From: Chitinophagaceae bacterium UBA1931
GTDB lineage: Bacteria; Bacteroidota; Bacteroidia; Chitinophagales; Chitinophagaceae
NCBI GenBank assembly: GCA_002337125.1
Contig: DDFJ01000001.1
Span: 955,597 to 1,019,596 of the forward strand
Reading direction: 5' to 3'
Length of the DNA: 64,000 bases
Shown: positions 42,429-51,253 of the stretch, one piece after another
Numbering within the stretch: position 1 is the stretch's first letter
How the letters are laid out: every line of letters begins with the position of its first letter
The notes under the pieces: model-generated
Databases searched by the model: none
Seen by the model: the letters and a program-made list of their open reading frames with translations, nothing else
Told to the model about the DNA's origin: nothing
Made by a program: the position numbers and the translations under genes

Positions 42429-43850
42429 TTAAATATGATTGTAGGTTTCCCAACCTAAATAGTTTTCAAATGCTTCTTTTAAAATGCCTGCTGTTTTGCT
42501 TGCATTCATCACTACATGATGTTCAAATCCATTGCGGCAAACATATTTCATGAGCCCTTGCAGATCGCTGATCTGTGCAACAGCCCTGTTGCCAAATGTT
42601 TTCAATTCATCATTGGTTAATTCGCCTTCACCTACATAAGCTTTGATAATGCCTTTGCAATCATCTGTACTGATACGGCCGAAAGTTAATGGCATTGCAG
42701 GTGTGCGGCCATCCAAAGCACCATAGGTATTTTCAGTTCCTACTGTTGTTCCAAGAATCGGAGCAGTACTGATGGTGATATCAGGCAGGAATGATTTAGC
42801 CCAGTTACCACAATGGAACAATACGCATTTTGTATCATCATCAGCATAGTTATTATTCCAGTCAACCAATGCAGAAGGTGAACCACTTGCAAGCTGCATA
42901 GCATACATACTGAGCGTACCGGTTACATCCACTTCGCACGCAGAAGGCAACATATTTTCACTCATCATGCTCATGCTTGTACAAACATTACAACCATAGT
43001 TTTGTTGCAGTGAAGTCCAGCATTGAATAGCAGTTGCATCAAGTGAATTAGCTGCCATAAAATCAGCCAGCACCACATCTAATTTTGCAATCTGCACTAA
43101 ACGGTCATTGGGTGTTAAACCAGTGTTGGTATATGCATGAATTTTTTCCAGCTTCTCTTTTACTGATTTATCCTCTGCGGTTAATTTATTAGCGTTGCCG
43201 AGTATTTCACTAAGGTCAACTGTTGTAACTGAAATACCATTGCGCTGCAAAATTTTTTCGCTGTAACGTACTGTATTGAAAGCTCCTGGTCTTGCACCAA
43301 CAGCACCAATACGAACTTTACGCATACCTTTTACCACACGACAAACAGCCACAAATTCTTTCAGGTCCTTGATAAATGATTCATCTGTTGGACGAACCAC
43401 ATGCTTTGTTGTTAATGAATATTTGATACCAAACTGGTACAGGTTATTGCAGACAGAAATTTTTCCGCACCATGCATCTCTCCTGTTCACCACATCCAGT
43501 TTGCCCAAATCATCAGGATAACCCTGGATGAGCACCGGTACATTCAGCCCCGACCATTTAATGGTTTCAGCAACACCTTTCTCATCACCAAAATTTGGAA
43601 GTACCACAAGAATACCATCAATCTGTTCTGCATGTTGCTTAAACAACTCTGCACATTTCTGTGCTTCAGCAAATGTTTCCACACCGCCAAGTTTTGTATC
43701 CGCATCACTTAACATGATGGGTGTAATGCCCAGCTTCGTAAAAAGATCCAGTATTTCTGTTCTTGCTTCTGAAACTAATTTATCAGGAAAAAAATCCCTG
43801 TTACCAATGATCACTCCTAATGTGGACTGCTTGTAATGATTTGTGCTCAT
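42429..43850 (-). CDS. L-fucose/L-arabinose isomerase-fold protein (candidate sugar isomerase)
   Basis: The 473-residue protein has the fucose/arabinose isomerase fold: an N-terminal domain with LGVIIGNRDFFPDKLVSEAR and DGILVVLPNFGDEKGVAETI, a central GKISVCNNLYQFGIKY with KVRIGAVGARPGAFNTVRYS, and a C-terminal part with the metal-site region MSENMLPSACEVDVTGTLSM, VLFHCGNWAKS and FEHHVVMNASKTAG. Family ligands are Glu, Asp and His; E in ACEVD and the HH pair are candidates. It would interconvert an aldose and a ketose in the cytoplasm. Its neighbours (split transketolase, FGGY kinase) suggest isomerisation, phosphorylation and transketolase cleavage of a pentose. The sugar is not certain. Confidence 0.82.
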   Translation of the reverse strand: MSTNHYKQSTLGVIIGNRDFFPDKLVSEARTEILDLFTKLGITPIMLSDADTKLGGVETFAEAQKCAELFKQHAEQIDGILVVLPNFGDEKGVAETIKWSGLNVPVLIQGYPDDLGKLDVVNRRDAWCGKISVCNNLYQFGIKYSLTTKHVVRPTDESFIKDLKEFVAVCRVVKGMRKVRIGAVGARPGAFNTVRYSEKILQRNGISVTTVDLSEILGNANKLTAEDKSVKEKLEKIHAYTNTGLTPNDRLVQIAKLDVVLADFMAANSLDATAIQCWTSLQQNYGCNVCTSMSMMSENMLPSACEVDVTGTLSMYAMQLASGSPSALVDWNNNYADDDTKCVLFHCGNWAKSFLPDITISTAPILGTTVGTENTYGALDGRTPAMPLTFGRISTDDCKGIIKAYVGEGELTNDELKTFGNRAVAQISDLQGLMKYVCRNGFEHHVVMNASKTAGILKEAFENYLGWETYNHI

Positions 43851-44149
43851 AATATTAATTCTGAAAGTGACTAAATAAGTCTGTCATTGACAATTGATGA
43901 TATTTTTTTGAATGAAACAAGAATACAATATTCGCCAATATTGAATTTGCAAATACGATTAGTTCGCTAAAAGCAACATTAATTTTACAGGAAAGAAATA
44001 ATGTAAAAAGCTGTCTTGCCGGCAACCGTTTCATTAGTAATAATTTTTCTGCAGACGAAAATTCTGACCAATAAAAGTACGCTTGCTATACCCCTGAAAA
44101 ATGTGAGGTATCACTAAAAAGATGGAAAATATTACTATTTACGAAAAGC
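43851..44149. other. 299-base gap, probable internal promoter region
   Basis: This is the widest gap inside the minus-strand locus and precedes the isomerase-transketolase-kinase group, so a separate promoter is likely. I do not find an exact TTG-N-TAnnTTTG match on the minus strand and see no coding frame. Confidence 0.4.
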
Positions 44150-46378
44150 TTACTCCTGGAACACTTTTTTGAGATAGGCTGTATTGGCACCATAATTATA
44201 CTTGGTGTCAGTTGGTTTTTTGGCATCACGGCTGCGTTCAATTACCAGCCATCCGCTCCAACCCATTTCATCCAGTGTCTTTTTCACTTTGTACATATCG
44301 ATCTGCGGATCGTTCTGCAGCCACACACTGTCTTTGTTGGTGGCATGAATCATACTGATGCGGTCTTTGCCTAAAATTTTTAATTCGCTGATGAGATCCC
44401 TTCCTTCTTTTAACGGGTTGGAAAAGTTGAAATAGATTTTGATATTGGGAGAACCGATTTCTTTCAGCAGCTGTACTTCTTCTTTTGCATTCAATGATGT
44501 TTCAATGCTGATGATGACACCTGCAGCTTCAGCCATTTTACCCACCACTTTCAAACGGGCAACAACAGAATCACGAACGGAAGGATTTTTTTTGATATCA
44601 CATTGCACACCTAATGGAAGGAAACCATATTTCACATTCATCAGCTTCATGGTTTTGATACAGTCTTCAATACTGCGGATGTATTCTTCTCTTCCGCAAA
44701 ACGATTGTGCATAATAACCCGTCATTGCAAGACAAAAGATTTCAACTTTATTTTCCTTTGCAGTTTTCAGGAATTGATTGCGCACAGTATCATTCAGCAA
44801 CTGGTTATCAAATGTTGGTCTTGTGCCAAGTCCGCCCATATCAACTTCTACACCATCAGCTTTTAGTTGAGCAGTTAATGTAATAGCACCAAGCTTTTGA
44901 CGCTTGAGCAGCATCAGGTCAATCAAACCAATTTTATAGCGTTGATTAGTTCTTGCCTTTTCAATTTCTTCAGCAAATACACGTTCAAGATTTTCAAATC
45001 CATGAATAGCATTAGCAGGAAGCTTTTCACCATTATCTCCAAACACATACAAACTCTTTTCAGGTTCGATCGTGATTTTTGATTCATCTATTTTTCCTTC
45101 TGCATCCTGTACTGCTTTCAAATTCAGGTTAAGGTATTTTGCCATGAAATTGTAAACAGCAATACGTTTATTAATTCCGAAATCATGTTTTTCTTCAGGC
45201 AAATGCACATTCGATACATTTTCCTGTTTGCCATACCAGCTATACATTTTCTGCAGGTAAAGAAAATCATGTTCAGGCATACGGTCTGTCCAATCACCTC
45301 CATCACTTACAATCAATTGCGGACGTGGCGCTGCCATTGCTGCCAGTTCCACATTATCTGTTCTTCCACCACAACTGTGAATATCCATTCCACTTTCACA
45401 AGGGCAACCACCATAGAAATAGGATGAAAGAGAAACAACAGGTGCAGAAAATTTAATGCGATCATCTAATGCAGTCATCAACACAGTATGACTTCCTGCT
45501 CCTGAACCACCGGTCATTGCAACACGACTTGTATCTGCATCTTTTTGTGACAGTAAATAATCAAGAATACGAATGCTTCCCAATGCCTGGATGGTCATTG
45601 ATAAACTTCTGCGATGATCTTCGGGTTTAAACTGCAACAACGATTCGCCCCATGCAAACAAATCATAACTGAAAGCCATTGCTCCCATTTTTGCCAATGC
45701 TGCACAACGGTACTGGCAATCGGCACGGTAACGTTGTTTTTCCCAATGACCATCTGGATTTAATATCACCGGAATTTTTCCTTTATACTTCAACGGTTTG
45801 TATAATGAACCATTCACCCACAAGCCGGGTAAAATTTCAATCGCAATATTTTCAACTGTATAACCATCAAATACACGTTTGGGCGTAATGATTGGTTTGC
45901 TGTTGGGCGATGCAGGAAGATGTGTTAGTTGCAATGCTTCTTTTAAACAAGGCTTCAGATCCTGTTTACGTTTTTCCCATTCATCCAATGTTTTGTATTG
46001 TGCTGCAATACGGTCTAACTCTGCCCAGCCATCTTCAACAGACCAGCGGTAATATTCATACACACTGAGTTTATACTGTTTATCTTTTTCTTTCTTTGCT
46101 TTCAGTTCAAGCGGCTTCAGGATATTATCCAGTGTTACTTCCACATCAGGCCTGTATTTCCATTCTGCATAAGTTACCTTTTTATTCACAACCATACTAT
46201 CAGCATACTTGATCGTGATGCCATACTTTTTCTGTACATCATTCAATATTTCTTTTAATGGTTTGACGTATTGATTGTCTGTATTCAATTGTGAAAATGA
46301 ATTAAACCACAACGACACAAAAACACAAAGAAGCAGAATTGTTTTTTTACCCGATTGAAATGATCTTACCAATTGCAT
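44150..46378 (-). CDS. STN domain, esterase and sugar-isomerase TIM-barrel fusion protein
   Basis: The 742-residue protein has a signal peptide (NSFSQ, about residue 30), an STN-like domain (about 35-107: LKEILNDVQKKYGITIKYAD, VEVTLDNILKPLELKAKKEK), an acetylxylan-esterase/dienelactone-hydrolase-like domain (about 165-420), and a sugar-phosphate-isomerase-type TIM barrel (about 480-742). In the esterase the nucleophile is probably S292 in GGSGAGS, with D359 or D362 and H398 (EKHDFG). The barrel keeps the metal-site pattern E (IISIET), H (SMIHATN) and E (LVIERS), with Asn where Asp is usual (YFNFSN). TIM-barrel isomerases are normally cytoplasmic, so an exported one is odd. It follows an SSS transporter gene by 14 bases. 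Confidence 0.8.
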   Translation of the reverse strand: MQLVRSFQSGKKTILLLCVFVSLWFNSFSQLNTDNQYVKPLKEILNDVQKKYGITIKYADSMVVNKKVTYAEWKYRPDVEVTLDNILKPLELKAKKEKDKQYKLSVYEYYRWSVEDGWAELDRIAAQYKTLDEWEKRKQDLKPCLKEALQLTHLPASPNSKPIITPKRVFDGYTVENIAIEILPGLWVNGSLYKPLKYKGKIPVILNPDGHWEKQRYRADCQYRCAALAKMGAMAFSYDLFAWGESLLQFKPEDHRRSLSMTIQALGSIRILDYLLSQKDADTSRVAMTGGSGAGSHTVLMTALDDRIKFSAPVVSLSSYFYGGCPCESGMDIHSCGGRTDNVELAAMAAPRPQLIVSDGGDWTDRMPEHDFLYLQKMYSWYGKQENVSNVHLPEEKHDFGINKRIAVYNFMAKYLNLNLKAVQDAEGKIDESKITIEPEKSLYVFGDNGEKLPANAIHGFENLERVFAEEIEKARTNQRYKIGLIDLMLLKRQKLGAITLTAQLKADGVEVDMGGLGTRPTFDNQLLNDTVRNQFLKTAKENKVEIFCLAMTGYYAQSFCGREEYIRSIEDCIKTMKLMNVKYGFLPLGVQCDIKKNPSVRDSVVARLKVVGKMAEAAGVIISIETSLNAKEEVQLLKEIGSPNIKIYFNFSNPLKEGRDLISELKILGKDRISMIHATNKDSVWLQNDPQIDMYKVKKTLDEMGWSGWLVIERSRDAKKPTDTKYNYGANTAYLKKVFQE

Positions 46379-46392
46379 AATGAATGATTTTA

Positions 46393-47961
46393 TTATTCAG
46401 CAGAATAAATGACCTGACTTTTTTTACGTAACTCCTTCCAGCCACTGATCAGCAAATTTCTATCCACTTCCTGTTTTGGAAAGAACAGGCTGGTGACATA
46501 ACCGATCACCACAACTACAAGATGACTGTACACACCCAGCATTAATTTATGTTGTTTGAAATTATAATTGCCCAGGTCAAGCAGCAAACGTTTTTCATTA
46601 CCCAAACCAATTTTAGTAGATGTAAGCAATGCATACGCAGTGAAAATAATACAGGCAATAATCCCGATTGTTACACCTTGCTTATTTGCTCTTGAACTGA
46701 ATAGGCCTAAAAGAAATATTCCAGCAATACCACCGGAGAAGATTGCATACAATGTAAACACAATGCCCAATACACCTTCATCACCAGCAAGCAGATACAA
46801 AGCACCAATAGCAACAGCTAAAAAGCCAGCAATAAATACGAGCCACTTACCCACTTTCAGGTATTCTTCATCTGTGCGTCCGGGACGGATTTTCTTGTAA
46901 TAATCTTCCACACCAACTGCAGCAATACAATTTAAATCAGCACCAAGACTGCAGATAGCTGCAGATACCAGCGATGATAAAATCAAACCAACAACACCGG
47001 GCGGCAATTGTGATACGATGAAATGCGGGAACACAGCATCAGCCCTGATACCAGCAGGTAAAGGGTTCTGTTGATAAAACACAAACAAACCTGTGCCGAT
47101 AAACATAAACAAAGCCCATACAGGAACAATTAAAAAAACACCCATCAATGCGGCTTTGATTGCAGAACGATCTGACTTTGCTGTTAAATAACGTTGCACG
47201 ATTGTCTGGTCAGTTCCGTATTTCTGGATGGCATAAAATATTCCGTTGATAGCCATTACCCAGAAGGAAAGTTTTGTAAAATTGAAATTATAAGGTCCGA
47301 AGCCGGTATGTTTATTTTCACTGGCAATTTTCCATACTTCAGCAGGCCCGCCATTAACAGAAAACAAAATAATGGCAAGACAGGCAATGCCACAGGCAAA
47401 CAACATAAAACCCTGCAGTACATCCAGCCATATCACCGCTTCAATTCCTCCCAGCAATGCAAGCACAATAATCGCTATTCCGATAATAAACAGGATGATC
47501 AATGTATTTACTCCCGTCATGTTTGACAAGGCTAACGATACAAGAAAAAACACCGTTCCCATTTTTGAAAAATGCGACAACACAAAACTGGTGGAACTAT
47601 AGTATCGTGCAAACAAACCAAAACGCTTTTCAAAATATTCGTAAGTACTTAAACCAATTGCATGACGGAACAACGGAACCACAAACCAGATTAAACTCAG
47701 CAACACAATCGGCACCATCAAACCCTGCACCAGCAAAATCCAGTTCGATGAAAAACCTTCGCCGGGATAAGCAAGAAAAGTAATACTGCTGATGAGTGTT
47801 GCAAGTATGGACAAACCAATTGCCCATGAAGGCATTTTTCCTTTTGCAAGAAAATAACTGGAAGTTGATTTCTGTTTATGTGCAAAGCTGAAACCGAGGT
47901 ACAGCACAATGCTGATGAAACTGAAAATAATAATGTAATCAATGATGTGTAAATGATTCAT
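46393..47961 (-). CDS. Sodium:solute symporter (SSS family)
   Basis: The 522-residue protein has about thirteen to fourteen membrane helices and the SSS landmarks: YFLAKGKMPSWAIGLSILAT, ISSITFLAYPGEGFSSNW, GGIEAVIWLDVLQGFMLFAC, QKYGTDQTIVQRYLTAKSDR and SSLVSAAICSLGADLNCIAA. These proteins import sugars, sugar acids or nucleosides with sodium. It lies between the DUF1537 kinase gene (80-base gap with a repeat) and the esterase fusion (14 bases). A second SSS gene occurs at 55125, so the locus probably takes up two different products of glycan breakdown. Confidence 0.92.
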   Translation of the reverse strand: MNHLHIIDYIIIFSFISIVLYLGFSFAHKQKSTSSYFLAKGKMPSWAIGLSILATLISSITFLAYPGEGFSSNWILLVQGLMVPIVLLSLIWFVVPLFRHAIGLSTYEYFEKRFGLFARYYSSTSFVLSHFSKMGTVFFLVSLALSNMTGVNTLIILFIIGIAIIVLALLGGIEAVIWLDVLQGFMLFACGIACLAIILFSVNGGPAEVWKIASENKHTGFGPYNFNFTKLSFWVMAINGIFYAIQKYGTDQTIVQRYLTAKSDRSAIKAALMGVFLIVPVWALFMFIGTGLFVFYQQNPLPAGIRADAVFPHFIVSQLPPGVVGLILSSLVSAAICSLGADLNCIAAVGVEDYYKKIRPGRTDEEYLKVGKWLVFIAGFLAVAIGALYLLAGDEGVLGIVFTLYAIFSGGIAGIFLLGLFSSRANKQGVTIGIIACIIFTAYALLTSTKIGLGNEKRLLLDLGNYNFKQHKLMLGVYSHLVVVVIGYVTSLFFPKQEVDRNLLISGWKELRKKSQVIYSAE

Positions 47962-47975
47962 ACAATCGTTTTTTA

Positions 47976-48030
47976 TCTCTCACAGATTTCTCTGATTAAC
48001 ACAGAAAAAAAATCTGTGAACATCTGTGCA
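47976..48030. repeat. CACAGATT intergenic repeat, copy 4 (extended)
   Basis: CTCACAGATTTCTCTGATTA followed by ACACAGA, eight A, then TCTGTGAACATCTGTGCAAC. The CACAGATTT and AAATCTGTG arms can pair, so this copy is palindromic. It lies between the symporter and acid-sugar kinase genes. Confidence 0.7.
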
Positions 48031-48041
48031 ACCTGTAAACT

Positions 48042-49160
48042 CTATTCAAATATCTTTTTAACTTCTTCTGCCAATGGATAACTGCCGGGCTTTACAGTAA
48101 TAAACCATCCACCTGCTTTCATCCGCACCACACCCCTGCTAAATTCATTTACTGGAATGAGCTGATGAATATTCATTTCATGAAACAAAGCCATAGCTGA
48201 AGAACCACCTTCAACCAATACTTCTTTCACCTGGTTTTGTTGCAGCAGTTTCTTTACCACTTTCGCCATTACAGAACGCAGTGTTACCGCTGTTATTCCT
48301 GCAGGGATTTGTGCTGCATCAAAACCAACAATGATTTTCTGTTCACTGTTAATCATCTCTTTGCAATGCAAAAACCACTGCTCATCTTCTTCACCAGCTA
48401 TCAGCTTTTCGCTGAGGTATGCAACCAGCTGCTTTTTTTCAGCAACAGCTTTTACATAATTCACCGACTGATCATAGGCTGTGCCACACACATACATAAA
48501 AGGTGCTTGCAACTGTAGCTGCTGCTGATTTTTTTGCTGAAACTTTTTTGCAAGAAGAGCTGTATAAAAATCACCTGCACCTGCAAGTACAAAAGCTGAA
48601 TCAACTTTATCAGCCCATTGCTTCACATCAGCTTCAGTAGATGCTTCTCCAACAAAAATTTTATCGGCAGACAATTCATCTGTCGATTTCACAACTGCAA
48701 CAGATGCATCATTCAATATCTGTTCAACAAGCGAACTCTTTGCAGGAAATTCAGGATCGGCTGCAAAACCTGTTTCCGCAACAGGCACACCCTGCACATA
48801 ATAAATTCCGTTGCTGATGATTCTTCCCAATGAAGGATTCGCAGGTAGTACAAATGCTTTTGTTAATCCTGCAAGCCTCATCTGCAGTTTCAGTTCTTCT
48901 GTAACATAACCACGCAGAACCGAATCAATTTTTTTATAAATGAAAACAGGTTTTAATTCCAGCAACTGTTTTAAAACCGTTGAAGTAATTTCTAAAGCTT
49001 TTTCTTTTTCAAACGAACGGCTGTCGGTTGATACAATCAGCACATCAGCTGTTGTTGCAGCAACATCACCTGTACATAGTTCAGCTGTCAGTCCGTAACG
49101 CAGACTGATACCAGCTAACTCTGCTGCACCTGTAAAATCATCTGCAATAACGGCTATCAT
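48042..49160 (-). CDS. Four-carbon acid sugar kinase (DUF1537 family)
   Basis: The 372-residue protein opens MIAVIADDFTGAAELAGISL, the sugar-binding DDFTGA motif of the DUF1537 kinases, continues with FIYKKIDSVLRGYVTEELKL, and ends with the ATP-binding part EVLVEGGSSAMALFHEMNIH and MKAGGWFITVKPGSYPL. Characterised members phosphorylate D-threonate, D-erythronate or 3-oxo-tetronates. Its start is immediately adjacent to the stop codon of the PdxA-type gene, matching the known kinase-dehydrogenase pair that turns a tetronate into dihydroxyacetone phosphate and carbon dioxide. The stereoisomer used is not evident. Confidence 0.9.
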   Translation of the reverse strand: MIAVIADDFTGAAELAGISLRYGLTAELCTGDVAATTADVLIVSTDSRSFEKEKALEITSTVLKQLLELKPVFIYKKIDSVLRGYVTEELKLQMRLAGLTKAFVLPANPSLGRIISNGIYYVQGVPVAETGFAADPEFPAKSSLVEQILNDASVAVVKSTDELSADKIFVGEASTEADVKQWADKVDSAFVLAGAGDFYTALLAKKFQQKNQQQLQLQAPFMYVCGTAYDQSVNYVKAVAEKKQLVAYLSEKLIAGEEDEQWFLHCKEMINSEQKIIVGFDAAQIPAGITAVTLRSVMAKVVKKLLQQNQVKEVLVEGGSSAMALFHEMNIHQLIPVNEFSRGVVRMKAGGWFITVKPGSYPLAEEVKKIFE

Positions 49161-50186
49161 TTATTTATGCTTTGACAGTTGTACCGCACTTTCAATTGCA
49201 AATATCATTGCATCTGCACTGGCAATTCCTTTTCCAGCAATTTCAAATGCAGTTCCATGATCAACTGATGTGCGTATAATTGGAAGACCTAATGTAATGT
49301 TCACACCTTTCACACTATCCATCTGTTGTTTTTCTGCATTCCATTTAAAGCCTGCAAGTTTAAACGGTATATGCCCCTGGTCGTGATACATTGCTACCAC
49401 ACCACCATATGCACCCATTGCTGCTTTTGCAAACATGGTATCAGGCGGCACAGGTCCTTCTACATCATAACCCAAACGTTTTGCTTCTTCAATTGCAGGA
49501 GCAATCTCTTCAATATCTTCTGTACCAAACAAACCATTATCACCCGAATGAGGATTCAATCCGGCAACACCAATTTTTAAATTTGTTTTTCCCAAACGTT
49601 TTAATCCATCAACAATCAGTTCTATTACCTGCACAATACGTTCCTTCTTCACCAGGTCGCAAGCCTGTCTCAGCGATACATGCGTACTTACATGAATCAC
49701 ATTGATATTATCTTCCACCAGCAGCATTGCATATTTTTTTGTATTGGTGAAATGCGCATAAATTTCTGTGTGACCTGCAAAATGATGACCTGCTTCGTTG
49801 ATTGATTTTTTGTTGATTGGTCCTGTAACAGTTCCATCAACTTCATTTGCCAGCGCCAGTTCAATTGCTTTTTTCACAGCCTGGAAAGACGCTTCACCAC
49901 ACATAGCATCAATTTTACCAAACTGCAATTTGCTGATGTCAGTAATATTCAAATCAAACACATCAATTGTACCCAACTCAAATTTTGCATCAGCTACTTT
50001 TGAAACAGCATTCACTTTTGCATTGAGATGAAGCAGATCAATAATCTGCTGAAACACCACAGCATCACCAACAAGCAATGGCTTGCAGATTTCATGAATA
50101 TGCGGTTGCAATAATGCTTTCACTCCTATTTCCGGCCCTATACTTGCCGGATCACCCATTGTAATTGCGAGAATTGGTTTACTCAT
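49161..50186 (-). CDS. PdxA-family 4-phospho-acid dehydrogenase (PdxA2-like)
   Basis: The 341-residue protein has the PdxA motifs MGDPASIGPEIGVKALL, GPINKKSINEAGHHFAGHTE, GVAGLNPHSGDNGLFGTEDI, MYHDQGHIPFKLAGF with metal-binding His, and GLPIIRTSVDHGTAFEIAGK. Beside a DUF1537 kinase, this family works as D-threonate- or D-erythronate-4-phosphate dehydrogenase with decarboxylation, not in vitamin B6 synthesis. The gene ends directly against the kinase gene (no gap), a strong sign of a shared function. It is separated by 143 bases, containing a hairpin, from the upstream DapA-like gene. Confidence 0.9.
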   Translation of the reverse strand: MSKPILAITMGDPASIGPEIGVKALLQPHIHEICKPLLVGDAVVFQQIIDLLHLNAKVNAVSKVADAKFELGTIDVFDLNITDISKLQFGKIDAMCGEASFQAVKKAIELALANEVDGTVTGPINKKSINEAGHHFAGHTEIYAHFTNTKKYAMLLVEDNINVIHVSTHVSLRQACDLVKKERIVQVIELIVDGLKRLGKTNLKIGVAGLNPHSGDNGLFGTEDIEEIAPAIEEAKRLGYDVEGPVPPDTMFAKAAMGAYGGVVAMYHDQGHIPFKLAGFKWNAEKQQMDSVKGVNITLGLPIIRTSVDHGTAFEIAGKGIASADAMIFAIESAVQLSKHK

Positions 50187-50202
50187 TTCGTCTTTATTTT
50201 TA

Positions 50203-50239
50203 AAACCCCGTCAGCGATTGAAAACCTTGATGGCGGTTT
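50203..50239 (-). other. Imperfect hairpin between the DapA-like and PdxA-type genes
   Basis: AAACCCCGTCA at 50203-50213 pairs with TGATGGCGGTTT at 50228-50239, with one bulge and one G-T pair. Read on the minus strand it ends in TTTTAAAAAT. It could be a weak terminator or attenuator within the operon. Confidence 0.35.
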
Positions 50240-50329
50240 ATATCTTATTATTTTTTGTAATCAGCTTTTGTGCTTCTTAATTACTCCTGTTGCGTCGCAC
50301 ACTTGTACGGCAATAACTCTATTCAACTT

Positions 50330-51253
50330 TTATAAACTAACAACGGGGTTTGATTGTAATGCTGCAAGCTTTTCAATCAAATCTGCGGCTTCTTCCTTAC
50401 TTAAATTCTGCAGCGGAGGCATTACATATTCTTCACACAAACCTTTACTACGCATCAGCACTTTCAATGCCCATAAACTTTCACCTAATGTTTTTCCAGC
50501 TTGATAAAGATTGCCATACACATCACTCAGCTTCTGCATTTCGTAAGCTTTCGCATGATCTCCTTCTTCAACAGCATTCAACATCAGTTCATAAATTTCA
50601 GGAAGCAGGTTACCTGTACTTGGAATCAATCCATCACTTCCTCCAATCAATGCATCAGCCGATTTTGCTGCCCAGCCAAGAAAATGCCCGAAGTCTTCAC
50701 GATCCTTCCACAATTCAAGCGATTGTTTTAAACGTTCATCACTGCGTTCAGAATCTTTTGTAGCAATAATATTCGGGTGATGACTTAACTCATCAATCAG
50801 CTGCAACGGGATACTCATGTGCGTGGTTGCAGGAATATTGTAAATAATTAACGGCAACGGAACTGCATCAGCCAGTGTTTCAAAATAAACTTTCATCTGT
50901 GTTTCCGTCAATGCATAATACGAAGGCAAGGTTGCTGCCAAAGCATCTACAGCATGATCAGCACAAAACTTTGCAAACTCAATTGATTCAGCAACAATGT
51001 TGGATGAAATGCCGGCATATAAAATAGTACCTGCTTGTTTATTTTTTTCTGCAGCAATCACATACTGTTCTTTCAACTCTGTTGAAATGGATGCAGATTC
51101 ACCTGTAGTACCAAGTATAAACGGTGAAACCTTATGTGTATAAAACTGCTGAAATATTTTTTGTACTGCAGTTTCATCAATATGATATGCAGCTGTCAAT
51201 GGTGTTACAGCCGGAACAATGACCCCTGTAAACTTTTTATTCTTCTTCATCAA
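50330..51253 (-). CDS. Dihydrodipicolinate synthase-family lyase (DapA-like)
   Basis: The 307-residue TIM-barrel protein has FTGVIVPAVTPLTAAYHIDE, the loop LGTTGESASISTELKEQYVI, the catalytic Tyr in LPLIIYNIPATTHMS and the Schiff-base Lys in NIIATKDSERSDERLKQSLE. The lysine and tyrosine confirm a class I aldolase/lyase mechanism. The setting in a catabolic operon points to cleavage or dehydration of a 2-keto-3-deoxy sugar acid or similar compound, not lysine synthesis. It overlaps the alcohol dehydrogenase gene by 4 bases. A second, distinct DapA paralogue lies two genes upstream. Confidence 0.88.
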   Translation of the reverse strand: MMKKNKKFTGVIVPAVTPLTAAYHIDETAVQKIFQQFYTHKVSPFILGTTGESASISTELKEQYVIAAEKNKQAGTILYAGISSNIVAESIEFAKFCADHAVDALAATLPSYYALTETQMKVYFETLADAVPLPLIIYNIPATTHMSIPLQLIDELSHHPNIIATKDSERSDERLKQSLELWKDREDFGHFLGWAAKSADALIGGSDGLIPSTGNLLPEIYELMLNAVEEGDHAKAYEMQKLSDVYGNLYQAGKTLGESLWALKVLMRSKGLCEEYVMPPLQNLSKEEAADLIEKLAALQSNPVVSL

